Assembly: GCF_900103035.1 (NCBI RefSeq)
Contig: NZ_FMWO01000102.1
Location: 1 to 64,000, forward strand
Source of the DNA: Nitrosomonas mobilis
GTDB taxonomy: Bacteria > Pseudomonadota > Gammaproteobacteria > Burkholderiales > Nitrosomonadaceae
Reading direction: 5' to 3'
Length of the DNA: 64,000 bases
Part shown: positions 19,270-29,248 of the stretch, one piece after another
Layout: the number at the start of each line of letters is the position of its first letter
How positions within the stretch are numbered: the stretch's first letter is position 1
Made by a program: the position numbers and the translations under genes
Notes under the pieces: model-generated
The model's input: the letters and a program-made list of their open reading frames with translations, nothing else
Databases searched by the model: none
What the model was told of the DNA's origin: nothing

Positions 19270-19905
19270 ATGTCAGCACTTGATTTTGAGGAACAGGAAA
19301 AAATTGATCGGTTAAAAGCCTGGTGGGCTGCCAATGGCAATATTATTTTGCTGAGCTTGGCGATTCTGGTTGCCAGTGTCGCTGGTAACCGGTTATGGCA
19401 CCATTACAAAAGTCAGCAGGCGGAGCAAGCGGCTGATTTGTATGCAGTACTTCAACAACAGTTGGATAAGGGTGGTGAAGCTGCAAAAATCCGGGATGCG
19501 GCACTATTATTAACAGAAGGTTTTGCCAGTAGCGGCTACGCTTCGCGTGCAGCTTTGATTTCAGCTCAGGCAAGCTTCAAGGCTGGCGATATTCCCGCTG
19601 CCAAGACCATGTTGCAATGGGTTTTGGATAAATCCGAAGAGATGGAATTGAAGGATCTGGCACGCTTACGCCTGGCGGGAATCTTGCTGGATGAGCAACA
19701 GTTTGAGCAGGCGCTTTCCTTATTGAATGCAAAGCACGGATCTTCATTTGTGGGACTTTATGCAGATCTGCGTGGGGACGTGCTCGTTGCTTCCGGAAAT
19801 GTAAAAGAGGCACGTGCAGCCTATCAGCAAGCACTTGATCGTCTGGATGAACGGAGTTCCTACCAGAATATCGTGCAAATGAAAATGGATGCGTTAAGAG
19901 ATTAG
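19270..19905 (+). CDS. yfgM: YfgM-like TPR ancillary SecYEG protein
   Basis: A 211-residue protein with a short cytoplasmic N-terminus (EEQEKIDRLKAWWAANG, the family signature), one membrane helix (about 22-40) and a periplasmic TPR-like domain. YfgM associates with the Sec translocon and PpiD and helps outer-membrane protein biogenesis. It lies between hisS and bamB, as in most gamma- and betaproteobacteria. A GGAAGGAA ribosome-binding site stands 9 bases before the ATG. Confidence 0.9.
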   Translation: MSALDFEEQEKIDRLKAWWAANGNIILLSLAILVASVAGNRLWHHYKSQQAEQAADLYAVLQQQLDKGGEAAKIRDAALLLTEGFASSGYASRAALISAQASFKAGDIPAAKTMLQWVLDKSEEMELKDLARLRLAGILLDEQQFEQALSLLNAKHGSSFVGLYADLRGDVLVASGNVKEARAAYQQALDRLDERSSYQNIVQMKMDALRD

Positions 19906-19908
19906 TCG

Positions 19909-21132
19909 ATGACTATCAGCATGCGCTCATGCAGATTTTTTTCGGTTTTATTGCTGCGAAGTACGGGTATTGGCCTAATGCTGATCATGTTAAGTGGCTG
20001 TGAAAGTCTGGGTTTGGGTAGTCTGGGTGGAGGACATTTCACTGATCTTTTCAGTAAAGATACCGATGAAGTTGAGATAGATGAGGCGGAGATAGCTGCT
20101 CTTGCTGCCGCACCGAATATAGAACGTTTGTGGCAGGTAAAGCTGACAGAGAGTAAAACAGCGGTATTCTATCCTGTCTATGAGAATGGCGGACTGTACG
20201 TTGCGGATGAGGATGGGTCGCTGATCAGACTGGATGCGAGTTCAGGCGAAGAAGTTTGGCAGATTGATACCGGCAAACGTTTGTCTGGTGGCGTCGGTAT
20301 TGGTGAAGGCTTGATTCTGCTGGGAACCTACAAAGGCGAAGTTTTAGCTTTTGATGAGTCTGGCAGTTTATTATGGCAAGCTCAGGTGAGTAGCGAAATT
20401 CTTAGCCCTCCCCACGTAACTAGCGGAATTGTTGTGGTGCGTACTGGTGACGGCAGGCTCTTTGGACTAAATGCAGATGATGGTTCACGTATCTGGGTTT
20501 ATCAAGGCGCCACGCCACCCTTGACGGTACGAAGTTATGCCGGTGTATCCCTGTTTGCTGGCGCAGTTTTTGCTGGTTTTCCGGGAGGCAAGTTGATCGC
20601 GGTTAATCTGCAGGATGGCAATGTGGGTTGGGAGGCAACGGTTGCGCTACCTCGTGGGGTGACGGAACTTGAACGTATGACCGATATCAGTAGCCTGCCT
20701 GCTATCGATCAGAACAGCGTTTGTGCCGTAGCTTATCGTGGCCGTGTTGCCTGCTTTGAGCTTGCCAGTGGTAGCCAGATCTGGAGCAAGGAAGCCTCAA
20801 GTAACGCGGGACTGGTCATGGACAATCAGCGAGTTTATGTCAGTGAAGAGCGAGGAGTACTGGCGGCCTATGACAGGAGCAGTGGTGTCACTGACTGGAA
20901 ACAAAGTAAGCTTGGTGGCCGCAAGATTACATTACCGTTGATTGTGCGTGGTGCGCGCTTGGTCATTGGCGATGACGAGGGATATGTCATGATACTTAAC
21001 CGTAACGATGGCGCTTTACTGGCACGTGCTCCTACCGATGGCAGTCCAATCCTGTCTGTGCCGGAATTTCTCCCGGATGGATTTGTGGTGCATACTCAGA
21101 AAGGGGGAGTGTTTGCATTTTTTCTGCCATAG
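19909..21132 (+). CDS. bamB: outer-membrane assembly lipoprotein BamB
   Basis: A 407-residue beta-propeller lipoprotein of the BAM complex, which inserts beta-barrel proteins into the outer membrane. The signal peptide ends in the lipobox LSGC (MLIMLSGCESLGLGSLG). Repeated PQQ-like blades follow (for example GGLYVADEDGSLIRLDASSG, and GLILLGTYKGEVLAFDESG), giving the usual eight-bladed fold. It starts three bases after yfgM and is probably cotranscribed with it. Confidence 0.94.
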   Translation: MTISMRSCRFFSVLLLRSTGIGLMLIMLSGCESLGLGSLGGGHFTDLFSKDTDEVEIDEAEIAALAAAPNIERLWQVKLTESKTAVFYPVYENGGLYVADEDGSLIRLDASSGEEVWQIDTGKRLSGGVGIGEGLILLGTYKGEVLAFDESGSLLWQAQVSSEILSPPHVTSGIVVVRTGDGRLFGLNADDGSRIWVYQGATPPLTVRSYAGVSLFAGAVFAGFPGGKLIAVNLQDGNVGWEATVALPRGVTELERMTDISSLPAIDQNSVCAVAYRGRVACFELASGSQIWSKEASSNAGLVMDNQRVYVSEERGVLAAYDRSSGVTDWKQSKLGGRKITLPLIVRGARLVIGDDEGYVMILNRNDGALLARAPTDGSPILSVPEFLPDGFVVHTQKGGVFAFFLP

Positions 21133-21260
21133 TTTGCCTGGTAATAGAGGTTTTTCCCGGCGCTGTGCATTCCAAACCGTTGTTAATAGATTGGAAGTCC
21201 TCATTTTATCTGGTCATTAGCTGCAAATTTGCTTTTCCAACTGACCATTAACTGATCAAC

Positions 21261-22661
21261 ATGAAACCTGCACTCGTCCTGGTTGGACGTCCGAATGTCG
21301 GAAAATCCACATTATTCAATCGCCTTACTCGCAGCCGTGATGCTTTGGTAGCGGATATTCCAGGATTAACGCGTGATCGTCATTATGGACATGGGAAATT
21401 AGGAGATAAACCCTATCTGGTGGTGGACACCGGCGGGTTTGAACCTGTGGTGAAATCCGGTATTTTGCATGCCATGGCCAAGCAAACCTTGCTGGCGGTG
21501 GATGAAGGTGATGTCATCCTGTTTGTAGTGGATGGCCGGCAAGGGCTGTCACCACAAGATAAGATTGTCGCTGAGCAGTTACGCAAGCGAACCGATAAGA
21601 TTTTATTGGTAGTGAACAAGACTGAGGGCATGCGTTTATCGATCATGACCGCAGAGTTCCACGAGCTTGGTCTGGGTGAACCCTGTGCCGTTTCAGCGAT
21701 ACACGGCGACAATATTGGTGAATTAATCGATCTGGCGCTGACAGATTTTCCGCTGGAAGAAGAGACGGATCTATCAGCAGAGCAGCATCCCAAAATTGCC
21801 ATTGTCGGTCGTCCTAACGTTGGCAAATCTACATTGGTTAATGCCTTGCTTGGTGAGGAGCGCGTCATTGCCTTTGACCAACCTGGCACCACTCGTGACA
21901 GCATTTATATTGATTTTGAATATAATCAACGCCAATACACCTTAATTGATACTGCTGGTCTGCGCCGTCGTGGCAAGGTGCTGGAGACACTGGAAAAATT
22001 TTCGGTGATTAAGACGCTGCAGTCGATCGAGGCCGCCAATCTCGTCATCCTGGTGCTGGACGCGCATAATCATATTTCCGAGCAGGACGCCCACATTGCT
22101 AGCTTTATCGTTGAAACAGGCCGTGCGTTAGTGGTGGCGGTTAATAAATGGGATGGGCTGGATGAATATGCGCGCGAAACAATCAAGTACGAATTGGGGC
22201 GCAAGCTGGCATTTCTTGATTTTGCCAGCTTGCACTATATTTCAGCACTGCATGGGCATGGACTCAAGCGATTAATGCCATCGGTTGATGAAGCCTATGC
22301 GGCCGCAATGGCACACATTCCGACGCCTCGTCTGACGCGAACAATGCTGGCTGCTGTAGCTAAACAACCACCACCGCGCGGGGGTATGTCCCGGCCAAAA
22401 TTACGTTACGCGCACCAGGGCGGTTCCAACCCCCCGCTAATTATTATTCATGGTTCGATGCTGGAGCACGTGCCAGCAACCTATCGGCGTTATCTTGAAC
22501 ATACGCTCAGGAAAGCCTTTGACTTGAAGGGTACGCCTTTACGGGTAGAGTTCAGATCAGGAAAAAATCCTTACGCAGAAAAAAAAGCACCTCCTCCAAC
22601 CGAAAAAGAACTGCGGCAGGCCCACAGCCGCCGACGTCGCAACCGCAAAAAATATGGTTGA
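21261..22661 (+). CDS. der: ribosome-assembly GTPase Der (EngA)
   Basis: A 466-residue protein with two tandem GTPase domains and a C-terminal KH-like domain, acting late in 50S subunit maturation. The two P loops, [14 protein letters not shown] (residues 8-21) and [15 protein letters not shown] (about 183-197), their DTGG and DTAG switch II motifs, and both NKTE/NKWD specificity motifs are visible. The C-terminus is Lys/Arg rich. In many betaproteobacteria hfq and hflX follow der; here the next gene is the convergent hda. Confidence 0.97.
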   Translation: MKPALVLVGRPNVGKSTLFNRLTRSRDALVADIPGLTRDRHYGHGKLGDKPYLVVDTGGFEPVVKSGILHAMAKQTLLAVDEGDVILFVVDGRQGLSPQDKIVAEQLRKRTDKILLVVNKTEGMRLSIMTAEFHELGLGEPCAVSAIHGDNIGELIDLALTDFPLEEETDLSAEQHPKIAIVGRPNVGKSTLVNALLGEERVIAFDQPGTTRDSIYIDFEYNQRQYTLIDTAGLRRRGKVLETLEKFSVIKTLQSIEAANLVILVLDAHNHISEQDAHIASFIVETGRALVVAVNKWDGLDEYARETIKYELGRKLAFLDFASLHYISALHGHGLKRLMPSVDEAYAAAMAHIPTPRLTRTMLAAVAKQPPPRGGMSRPKLRYAHQGGSNPPLIIIHGSMLEHVPATYRRYLEHTLRKAFDLKGTPLRVEFRSGKNPYAEKKAPPPTEKELRQAHSRRRRNRKKYG

Positions 22662-22694
22662 AACAGCAAATTTCGGGTTTGTGCGTAGTGCCCG

Positions 22695-22715
22695 CCAGAA
22701 ACTCTTGTTTTCTGG
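22695..22715. terminator. possible bidirectional hairpin between der and hda
   Basis: A perfect 7-bp stem CCAGAAA / TTTCTGG with a seven-base loop lies between the two convergent genes. It lacks a long U tract on either side, so termination is only suggested by position. Confidence 0.35.
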
Positions 22716-22733
22716 TAAATACTGTTATCCAGG

Positions 22734-23441
22734 TCAAGAAGGGGTGTGAAGGGTTGGACAGTCGCCTTGCTGAGAGCGCAGCCATTGATAAAGCAAGCTG
22801 CGTGTAACCGGGCGCTGCCGCTGTAACGAATAGTGATCGAGACCGTCAATGAGCCCAATCAGCGATGACAGGTCGCGCGGTGCATATTTCAGCAGAAATT
22901 CACAAATCTCTTGTGATAACGCAAACCCACGCCGGGTGGCATGATGTTGCATGGCCTCAATTTTCTGGGTATCCGTCAAAGCGTGTACCTGATAAACTAG
23001 CCCCCATCCCAGGCGAGTGGTGAGGTCTTCGCGTAAACCCAGTTGCGCCGGTGGTTGGGTGCCGCTGGCCAGAAACAATCCCGCTCCATTCTCACGGATA
23101 TGATTGTAAAGATTGAATAAACGGATCTGGTTAATATCGTCGAGTTGTTCTACCTCATCGATTGCCACTTGATTCACGTCTGGATTAAAATCAGCTACAG
23201 AAATCCGCCTGCAGTCTACATAACGTGTTGGCAACTGCTTGTCGATCAATGCATGTATTGCTGCCTGCAGAAGGTGGCTTTTGCCACAGCCGCTCTCGCC
23301 CCATAAATAGATAAAACGTTCTTGCTTTTGCGTACCAGTCACATCTATCAGGGTACGTATCAACTCCTGATTGACGCCTACTACAAAATTCTCGAAAGTT
23401 GGCGGGCTAGCCCGCACAACTTCCAATAGCAATTGTTGCAT
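22734..23441 (-). CDS. hda: DnaA regulatory inactivator Hda
   Basis: A 235-residue AAA+ protein related to DnaA but without its DNA-binding domain. With the DNA-loaded sliding clamp it stimulates ATP hydrolysis by DnaA and so limits re-initiation. The start at 23441 gives MQQLLLEVVRASPPTFENFV; the near N-terminal QQLLLEV fits the clamp-binding pentapeptide pattern of Hda. Walker A is GESGCGKSHLL, Walker B is VAIDEVEQLDD, and the sensor region TRLGWGLVYQVHALTD follows. It is convergent with der. Confidence 0.92.
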   Translation of the reverse strand: MQQLLLEVVRASPPTFENFVVGVNQELIRTLIDVTGTQKQERFIYLWGESGCGKSHLLQAAIHALIDKQLPTRYVDCRRISVADFNPDVNQVAIDEVEQLDDINQIRLFNLYNHIRENGAGLFLASGTQPPAQLGLREDLTTRLGWGLVYQVHALTDTQKIEAMQHHATRRGFALSQEICEFLLKYAPRDLSSLIGLIDGLDHYSLQRQRPVTRSLLYQWLRSQQGDCPTLHTPS

Positions 23442-23465
23442 CAATGGTGGTCAGAAAAGACAACC

Positions 23466-23669
23466 TTAATCTTGCTTGTTCAATGCTTCACAGCCATCGA
23501 TAAATGCTTGGCGTTCTGATTCTGTTTCGCTTGAGAAGGCGCTTAATGCCGCTTCCATTCCTCTGCCCGAACAATTTGTCGCGCTGACTTCGGGAAGTGC
23601 TCCTCCGCCACAACCGGCAAGAACCGCGCCAAGACCCATTGCCACAATAATGCTACGTCCAATTTTCAT
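23466..23669 (-). CDS. small predicted lipoprotein
   Basis: A 67-residue protein with an N-terminal signal (MKIGRSIIVAMGLGAVLAGC) ending in the lipobox LAGC (Cys20), then a Gly stretch and a short mature part containing two more cysteines (NCSGRG and DGCEAL). A GGAGAT ribosome-binding sequence precedes the ATG on the minus strand. It is the first gene in front of hda on the same strand and may share its transcript. Its function is unknown. Confidence 0.72.
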   Translation of the reverse strand: MKIGRSIIVAMGLGAVLAGCGGGALPEVSATNCSGRGMEAALSAFSSETESERQAFIDGCEALNKQD

Positions 23670-24280
23670 GAAAATCTCCTATTACTATTAATGTGTTGGC
23701 TCATGCTAAGTTGAAATCCCTGCCTGATTGATTGGCATCTGATTTTACCGATCATATCAATCTGACCGAGTCATTTTACCTGAAACCACTCAACAGGCTT
23801 CTGTAGATTGTTATTATTTGCGGAAGATAATTAATGTAATTTCTATAATAATTATATATTATGTTGAATATATATAATAATTGATGTCGATTAGGAATGT
23901 GTCGGTTGATGAAGACAGGATACGAATAGAATCCCTGTTGTCGGGCCAATTTAGTGATTGCTGAGTGACAGGGAGAAATAACCTCTTGTTTCTGTTTTTC
24001 ATACTGCGGGTTTATCGTACAGGGTAATTCTGCTAGGCCGCGATTGATAAAAGAACATGCTTCGAAGTATGGTCGGGCGAACGCACTGATTGGGCAGACT
24101 CAAACCGACTATGTTTTAATCGATGAAAGCCATGACGGTGACGAGTTTAGCAACAGCACTGAAGCGCCAAGTGCAGTAACGGTTATTCCGCTTCGACAAA
24201 ACCGTATAATTCAGCGGGACTGTTGGCACTTTCCAGGAATACAAAAAATTGGATGACCAATACATTCTCGCATAAAGGAT
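23670..24280. other. AT-rich intergenic region
   Basis: About 610 bases between the small lipoprotein gene (leftward) and the YjgR-like ATPase gene (rightward), so it must hold two divergent promoters. It includes a very AT-rich imperfect palindrome at about 23840-23880. A 70-codon open frame from a TTG at 24044 has no ribosome-binding site and no recognisable similarity. Confidence 0.5.
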
Positions 24281-25807
24281 ATGATATATATGACGATGGG
24301 CCCTATGCCAATTGCGCAAAACTCTGACGTTACCTGCGAACTGTTACCGAACCTGGCCAATCGCCATGGTTTGATCACCGGAGCAACGGGCACCGGCAAG
24401 ACAGTGACATTGCAGGCTCTTGCGGAGCGGTTCTCTGCCATTGGTGTGCCGGTATTCATGGCGGATGTCAAGGGTGATCTGACTGGAATCAGTCAGTCCG
24501 GTAGCTTTTCCGGAAAAATCAGCGCAATTTTGCAAGAGCGCGGCATTGCAATACCTCAGCCGCAGGCATGCCCTGTTACCCTGTGGGATGTCTTCGGGGA
24601 ACAGGGACACCCCGTACGCGCAACTATCAGCGATATGGGGCCGCTGTTGCTGGCACGCATGCTCAGTCTCAATGATACTCAGACAGGTGTGTTGAACCTG
24701 GTGTTTAAGATTGCTGATGACAACGGCTTGCTGTTGCTTGATATGAAAGACCTCCGCGCCATGCTGCAATATATTGGGAATAACGCCAGACAATTCACCA
24801 CCGAATATGGCAATATCAGCGCAGCCAGTATCGGCGCCATCCAGCGCGGATTGATGCAGGTGGAGCAGCAGGGCGGTGATCGTTTTTTTGGCGAACCCAT
24901 GCTCGATATCAACGATCTGATGCAGACAATGGATGATAAGGGTGTGGTCAATATCCTGTCCGCCGACAAGCTGATGCACTCCCCGCGACTATATGCTGCT
25001 TTTCTACTGTGGATGCTTTCCGAATTGTTCGAGCAGTTACCCGAGATAGGTGATCCGGAAAAGCCAAAGCTGGTTTTATTTTTTGATGAAGCGCATCTGT
25101 TGTTCAGTGAGGCGCCTAAAGTGCTGGTGGAGCGTATCGAACTCGTCGTGAGACTGATTCGCTCCAAAGGAGTGGGTGTCTATTTTGTCACCCAAAACCC
25201 GCTGGATATTCCCGATAGCGTGTTAGGCCAACTAGGCAATCGCATCCAGCATGCGCTGCGCGCATTTACACCGCGTGACCAGAAAGCAGTTAAGGCAGCG
25301 GCACAAACCATGAGATCCAAAGCTGGTCTCAATCTTGAAACCGCCATTACTGAGCTGGCTGTCGGTGAAGCGTTGATCAGCCTTCTGGATAACAAAGGTC
25401 GACCATGTGAAACCGAGCGCGTTTACGTGCTGCCGCCTGGAAGTCAGCTTGGTCCGATCACTTCAGAAGAGCGTCAGCAATTGTTGCAGGATTCGCTGAT
25501 TGCTGGCGTATATGAGAACATGGTTGACCGTGAAAGCGCCTATGAAATGCTGCGGGCGCATGCAGCATCCGGATCAGGAAGCGCAACTGTCCGTGCAGAT
25601 ACAGCAAACCCGCAATCCTCTCGGACTCGAGGGGGATTGGGTGCTATCATCAACGAAACCCTGTTTGGCCGTACCGGTCCCCGTGGTGGGCAATACGATG
25701 GTTTGGTGCAAAGCATGGCAAAAACTGTCGTTCGTGGCATGGCAAGTGGCGTAGGCCGTCAGATTGTTCGCGGGATACTGGGAAGCATGCTGGGCGGGAA
25801 GCGGTAA
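24281..25807 (+). CDS. HerA/YjgR-like ATPase (DUF853)
   Basis: A 508-residue P-loop ATPase of the HerA-FtsK superfamily, DUF853 (YjgR) branch. Walker A is [12 protein letters not shown] (about residues 34-45), Walker B is [12 protein letters not shown] (about 267-278), and the downstream [10 protein letters not shown] plus [13 protein letters not shown] match the conserved Gln and arginine-finger regions. The Gly-rich C-terminus is typical of this group. The precise role is unknown; DNA translocation is inferred from HerA relatives. Either ATG 24281 or 24290 may be the start; the AAAGGA sequence fits 24290 better. Confidence 0.87.
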   Translation: MIYMTMGPMPIAQNSDVTCELLPNLANRHGLITGATGTGKTVTLQALAERFSAIGVPVFMADVKGDLTGISQSGSFSGKISAILQERGIAIPQPQACPVTLWDVFGEQGHPVRATISDMGPLLLARMLSLNDTQTGVLNLVFKIADDNGLLLLDMKDLRAMLQYIGNNARQFTTEYGNISAASIGAIQRGLMQVEQQGGDRFFGEPMLDINDLMQTMDDKGVVNILSADKLMHSPRLYAAFLLWMLSELFEQLPEIGDPEKPKLVLFFDEAHLLFSEAPKVLVERIELVVRLIRSKGVGVYFVTQNPLDIPDSVLGQLGNRIQHALRAFTPRDQKAVKAAAQTMRSKAGLNLETAITELAVGEALISLLDNKGRPCETERVYVLPPGSQLGPITSEERQQLLQDSLIAGVYENMVDRESAYEMLRAHAASGSGSATVRADTANPQSSRTRGGLGAIINETLFGRTGPRGGQYDGLVQSMAKTVVRGMASGVGRQIVRGILGSMLGGKR

Positions 25808-26186
25808 TCTGCTCTTTGAGTAAATTACTGCCTGATAAACGTGGCTTGCTTGTCTGCCCACATTGCTACCAGAACGTCACAGATTCTCGGTATGTTATGA
25901 AACATTAGTGTTGGTTTTTGACGATAGCATGTAGGGTGTGAGGTACGAGCCGTATCTTTTCGGTTGGCCGTTGACATATATTTTAATCTGTGTTCTGCAA
26001 GGTGGTCTGGCGCCGTTCCGTAAATTCACTTCCGAGTTTATCGGTACCGGTTTATTGTTTTGGTTGTTCATTCCTTGCTGGACAAATCTGTTGCAGATTT
26101 GATTCCAAAACCCTGAAGCATTATTTTATCGGTGGTAAGCTTTTTTGATGTTGTACAACAATATGATGGATTGTGGTTGTTATAAA
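25808..26186. other. intergenic region with a decayed coding trace
   Basis: About 380 bases between two convergent genes. The only coding-like stretch is 26001-26102, described separately. A TTGACA at about 25971 could be a leftover promoter element. No clear terminator or RNA gene is seen. Confidence 0.4.
26001..26102 (+). pseudogene. possible N-terminal remnant of a channel protein
   Basis: A 33-codon frame without a start codon reads RKFTSEFIGTGLLFWLFI and ends at a stop. The pattern (basic residues, then EFIGT and a hydrophobic run) resembles the first helix of aquaporin/MIP-family channels, but the stretch is too short to be sure. It is probably gene debris. Confidence 0.25.
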
Positions 26187-26864
26187 TTACTGTAAAATCT
26201 TAGCTAACCACTTGGAAATGTCAGTTAACTCTTGATCACATACAGAATGTGCCATGGGATATTGATGCCATTCCACGGCATAATGCCCAGCGCGAAGATG
26301 CTGGCGTGAAGCAATGGCCAGATCAATCGGAACGATGGGATCAAGTTCGCCATGAGCCATAAAGATGGGGGTTTCCCGGTTAGCAAAATGTGCCTCCTGC
26401 AGGGCGGTATTTGCCAGAGGCAAATAGGCCGAAAGCACTATCATGCCTGCGAGTTTTTCCGGATAGCGCAGACTGGTTTGTAGAACCATTGCGCCACCTT
26501 GGGAAAAGCCGGCTAGTACGATTTTCTTGGAAGCAATTCCACGCTGGTTTTCCTGTTCGATTAATGTGGCAATGGCTTGTTCAGATGCTCTCAGGCCACT
26601 TTCATCCTCACCTTTATCCAGATTTGTATATTTGATGTCATACCAGGCACGCATGCGTAATCCACCGTTAATGCTGACCGCTCGTAGTGGGGCGTGTGGA
26701 AAGACAAAGCGCAATGGAATACCAGTCGGTAAATCAAGCATTTGCGCAATTGGCACGAAATCATGGCCGTCGGCACCCAAACCGTGCATCCATATTACAG
26801 AGTGGGTGGGATTGATACCGGTTGTGATTTCAATGGCGGTCAGAGTGTTGGAATATGGTGCCAT
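26187..26864 (-). CDS. carboxylesterase / acyl-protein-thioesterase-like hydrolase
   Basis: A 225-residue alpha/beta hydrolase of the phospholipase/carboxylesterase family (YpfH, EstB-type). The nucleophile elbow is GFSQGG with Ser121; the other triad members are Asp175 (GELDPIVP) and His206 (PMAHSV); the oxyanion-hole region is MHGLGADGHDFVP. No signal peptide, so it is cytoplasmic and probably hydrolyses short acyl esters. The length is normal. It is divergent from the exported protein gene at 26949, sharing an 84-base promoter region. Confidence 0.9.
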   Translation of the reverse strand: MAPYSNTLTAIEITTGINPTHSVIWMHGLGADGHDFVPIAQMLDLPTGIPLRFVFPHAPLRAVSINGGLRMRAWYDIKYTNLDKGEDESGLRASEQAIATLIEQENQRGIASKKIVLAGFSQGGAMVLQTSLRYPEKLAGMIVLSAYLPLANTALQEAHFANRETPIFMAHGELDPIVPIDLAIASRQHLRAGHYAVEWHQYPMAHSVCDQELTDISKWLAKILQ

Positions 26865-26948
26865 GGTCCATTTAGGAATTGACTTGCTAGGGTGGGCGCG
26901 TTAAATTTCTCAAACTTGCATTTTATAGTAACGCACGTAAGGAATCGT

Positions 26949-28055
26949 ATGAAACGCAGAAATTTTGTCAAATTATTGGGAGCAGGCGCGGCGGGAGTTG
27001 CCCTGTGTCCCGTTGTGCCGTCTGTTGTTGCTCAATCCTTGCTGCCCGCAAAATGGCGAAGTTACCGGTTAACCTATGAAGTTAACCTGCCAACTGCCGG
27101 GAAAATCGCGCGGTTGTGGCTTCCTCTTCCCAATACAGATGATTCGAATTATCAGTTTACACAGGGCAGCAACTGGCTTGGTAATGCCAGTTCAGCTCAA
27201 TTCAGCACTATTCCTGGTACTAATTTTCCATTATTCTCAGCCAGTTGGCAGGGAGCTGGTGAGCGAACGGTAAAAGTCAGCAGCATCGTCAAGACTGCCG
27301 ATCGCGCGATTGATCTGCAGCATTATCGCGCGCCTGCTTCATCTGCGCTACCACGGGATGTCGGACGCTACCTGCAGCCGACCAAACAGATTCCGTTGGG
27401 TGGTATAGTCAAAAAAACTGCGTTGGATATTACTGCCAAAGCTAATGCTCGGGATCCGCTACAAAAGGCAAGAGCAATTTATGACTGGATAATCGCTAAT
27501 GTATCCTATGACAGTAAAGTGCGCGGGCAGGGCAGCGGAGATATCAGCAGCATGTTAATTAAAGAAAAGCTTGACGGTAAATCTGTAGATATTCATGCGC
27601 TATTCGTTGGTTTGGCGCGTGCAAGTGGTATTCCGGCACGGCAGCAATTTGGTATACGGATCAATGATTCAGTGCTGAATCAACATCTGGGTGGGTTTGG
27701 CGATGTCAGTATTTCTCAGCACTGCCGTGCTGAATTTTATCTGGCTGGATTTGGCTGGGTGCCGGTAGACCCGGCTGATGTTGCTCAAGTGATGGCGCTC
27801 GATATTTTGCCGTATGATCATGAGTTGATCAAGCAGCTGAAAGACAGATTGTTTGGTTCCTGGGAAATGAACTGGGTAGCATTTAATCAACTGGAAGGGG
27901 TAGACCTTGGTAAAACCAGTACCGCTGGCAGATTGCCATTTTTCATTTATCCTCATGCTGAAATTGAGGGTAAGCAGCAGGACAGCCTTGAGCCGCAGAC
28001 CTTCTCTTACAAGATTACATCAGCACTTCTGGTAGGAACAGGAGCAAAGTTATAG
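26949..28055 (+). CDS. exported transglutaminase-fold protein, nucleophile Cys replaced
   Basis: A 368-residue protein. The start at 26949 gives MKRRNFVKLLGAGAAGVALC, a twin-arginine (Tat) signal. The mature part holds a transglutaminase-like domain at about 170-300: the QKARAIYDWIIANVSYD entry helix, the nucleophile loop, GIPARQQFGIR, and the His and Asp sites in QHCRAEFYL and WVPVDPADV. Relatives read GKC at the nucleophile; here the codon is TCT and gives GKSVDIHALF (Ser212), one base from Cys. His and Asp are kept. The protein is therefore either a Ser-variant, a non-catalytic binding protein, or freshly mutated. It stands alone, convergent with cysB. Confidence 0.85.
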   Translation: MKRRNFVKLLGAGAAGVALCPVVPSVVAQSLLPAKWRSYRLTYEVNLPTAGKIARLWLPLPNTDDSNYQFTQGSNWLGNASSAQFSTIPGTNFPLFSASWQGAGERTVKVSSIVKTADRAIDLQHYRAPASSALPRDVGRYLQPTKQIPLGGIVKKTALDITAKANARDPLQKARAIYDWIIANVSYDSKVRGQGSGDISSMLIKEKLDGKSVDIHALFVGLARASGIPARQQFGIRINDSVLNQHLGGFGDVSISQHCRAEFYLAGFGWVPVDPADVAQVMALDILPYDHELIKQLKDRLFGSWEMNWVAFNQLEGVDLGKTSTAGRLPFFIYPHAEIEGKQQDSLEPQTFSYKITSALLVGTGAKL

Positions 28056-28070
28056 CCGGGCCGGGTATTT

Positions 28071-29012
28071 TCATCCGGCGTTCTCTCTCATTTTTGTAGA
28101 TAGTATCTGCTGAATAGTTTGTCTTGACAGATGAGGTGCAAACATCTCTATAAAATCATAGATATAATTGCGAATGTAGCAATTGCGGCTAATGCCAATA
28201 CGCGTAGTGCTTGGCTCAAACAAATGTGCGGCATTGATGGCGCGCAACCTATTGTCACGCTGAGGATCAAAAGCCATTGAGGCAAGAATACCGACACCCA
28301 GGCCGATCTCTACATAAGTCTTAATTACGTCGGCATCAATTGCGCTCAATACCACATTGGGTGTTAGTCCTTTTGCGGCAAAGGCCTGATTGATTTTGGA
28401 TCGACCAGTAAATGCAAAGTCGTAAGTCACGATGTTGTATTGCGCGATGGCTTCCAGTGTGAGTGTTTCATCTGTTAAAAGTGGGTGTCCTGGAGGTACG
28501 ACAATGGAGCGATTCCACTGATAGCATGGTAGCATGTTCAGTTCATCAAAAAGCTCAATGGCTTCCGTGGCAATAGCGATATCTGCTTCGCCTGCTGTTA
28601 CCCATGTTGCGATTTCCAGCGGACTACCCTGACGTAAAGTCAATTTTATTTTTGGGTAGCGTTCGATAAATCGTCTGATTACAACAGGAAGTGCATACCT
28701 CGCTTGAGTATGCGTGGTGGCGATGATCAGGCTGCCGCTTTCTTGGTCGCTAAATTCTTCACCTATTTTTTTCAGATTCTCGGCTTCCTGCAACATCTTC
28801 TCGGTAATGGTCAGAATGGTTTGTCCGGGTGGCGTGATACCGGTGAAGCGTTTGCCATGGCGAATAAAAATCTCTACACCCAGCTCTTTCTCCAGTAGCT
28901 GAATTTGCCGGCTAATGCCGGGTTGAGATGTGCTGAGTTTTTCCGCCGCTCTGGATAGGTTTAATCCTTGTCGGGCTACTTCATGCAGATAGCGTAGCTG
29001 TTGCAGTTTCAT
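28071..29012 (-). CDS. cysB: CysB-type LysR transcriptional regulator
   Basis: A 313-residue LysR-family regulator. Residues 1-60 are the winged helix-turn-helix (MKLQQLRYLHEVARQGLNLS, AAEKLSTSQPGISRQIQLLE); the rest is a periplasmic-binding-like effector domain. The N-terminus and length fit CysB/Cbl, which sense O-acetylserine or N-acetylserine and activate sulfate assimilation. It is divergent from the sulfite reductase gene with a 236-base control region between them, where it would bind. Confidence 0.88.
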   Translation of the reverse strand: MKLQQLRYLHEVARQGLNLSRAAEKLSTSQPGISRQIQLLEKELGVEIFIRHGKRFTGITPPGQTILTITEKMLQEAENLKKIGEEFSDQESGSLIIATTHTQARYALPVVIRRFIERYPKIKLTLRQGSPLEIATWVTAGEADIAIATEAIELFDELNMLPCYQWNRSIVVPPGHPLLTDETLTLEAIAQYNIVTYDFAFTGRSKINQAFAAKGLTPNVVLSAIDADVIKTYVEIGLGVGILASMAFDPQRDNRLRAINAAHLFEPSTTRIGISRNCYIRNYIYDFIEMFAPHLSRQTIQQILSTKMRENAG

Positions 29013-29206
29013 CTTTATGCTTTTAATTCATATGAAAATGATATATTAATATTTAATATTATAACTAAATTTTGCTATGCTACGCATCAACTCAACCGGA
29101 TCGGGATTTGCGAATGATGGCGTTACGTAAGAACTCGATATCGGATAAAATAACCGGTTTTAGCAGGCTGGCGCAATTAACGCAGCCTTTGACCAAAAAT
29201 ATTTCA

Positions 29207-29232
29207 TTTCATTGGCGCGAGCGCCAATGAAA
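29207..29232 (+). promoter_or_regulatory. perfect hairpin in the cysI leader
   Basis: Two 12-bp arms, TTTCATTGGCGC and GCGCCAATGAAA, are perfect inverted repeats with GA between them. As RNA this folds into a 10-bp stem closed by a GCGA (GNRA) tetraloop. It ends four bases before the AAGGAGAGG ribosome-binding sequence of the sulfite reductase gene. It may stabilise the leader, control translation, or be an operator; the 236-base divergent region with cysB also holds the promoters. Confidence 0.6.
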
Positions 29233-29248
29233 GCCAAGGAGAGGTGAA

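Noticed and set aside
24044-24256. 70-codon open frame with a TTG start before the YjgR-like gene
   Set aside because: No ribosome-binding site, no recognisable motif, and it lies in a region that should hold promoters.
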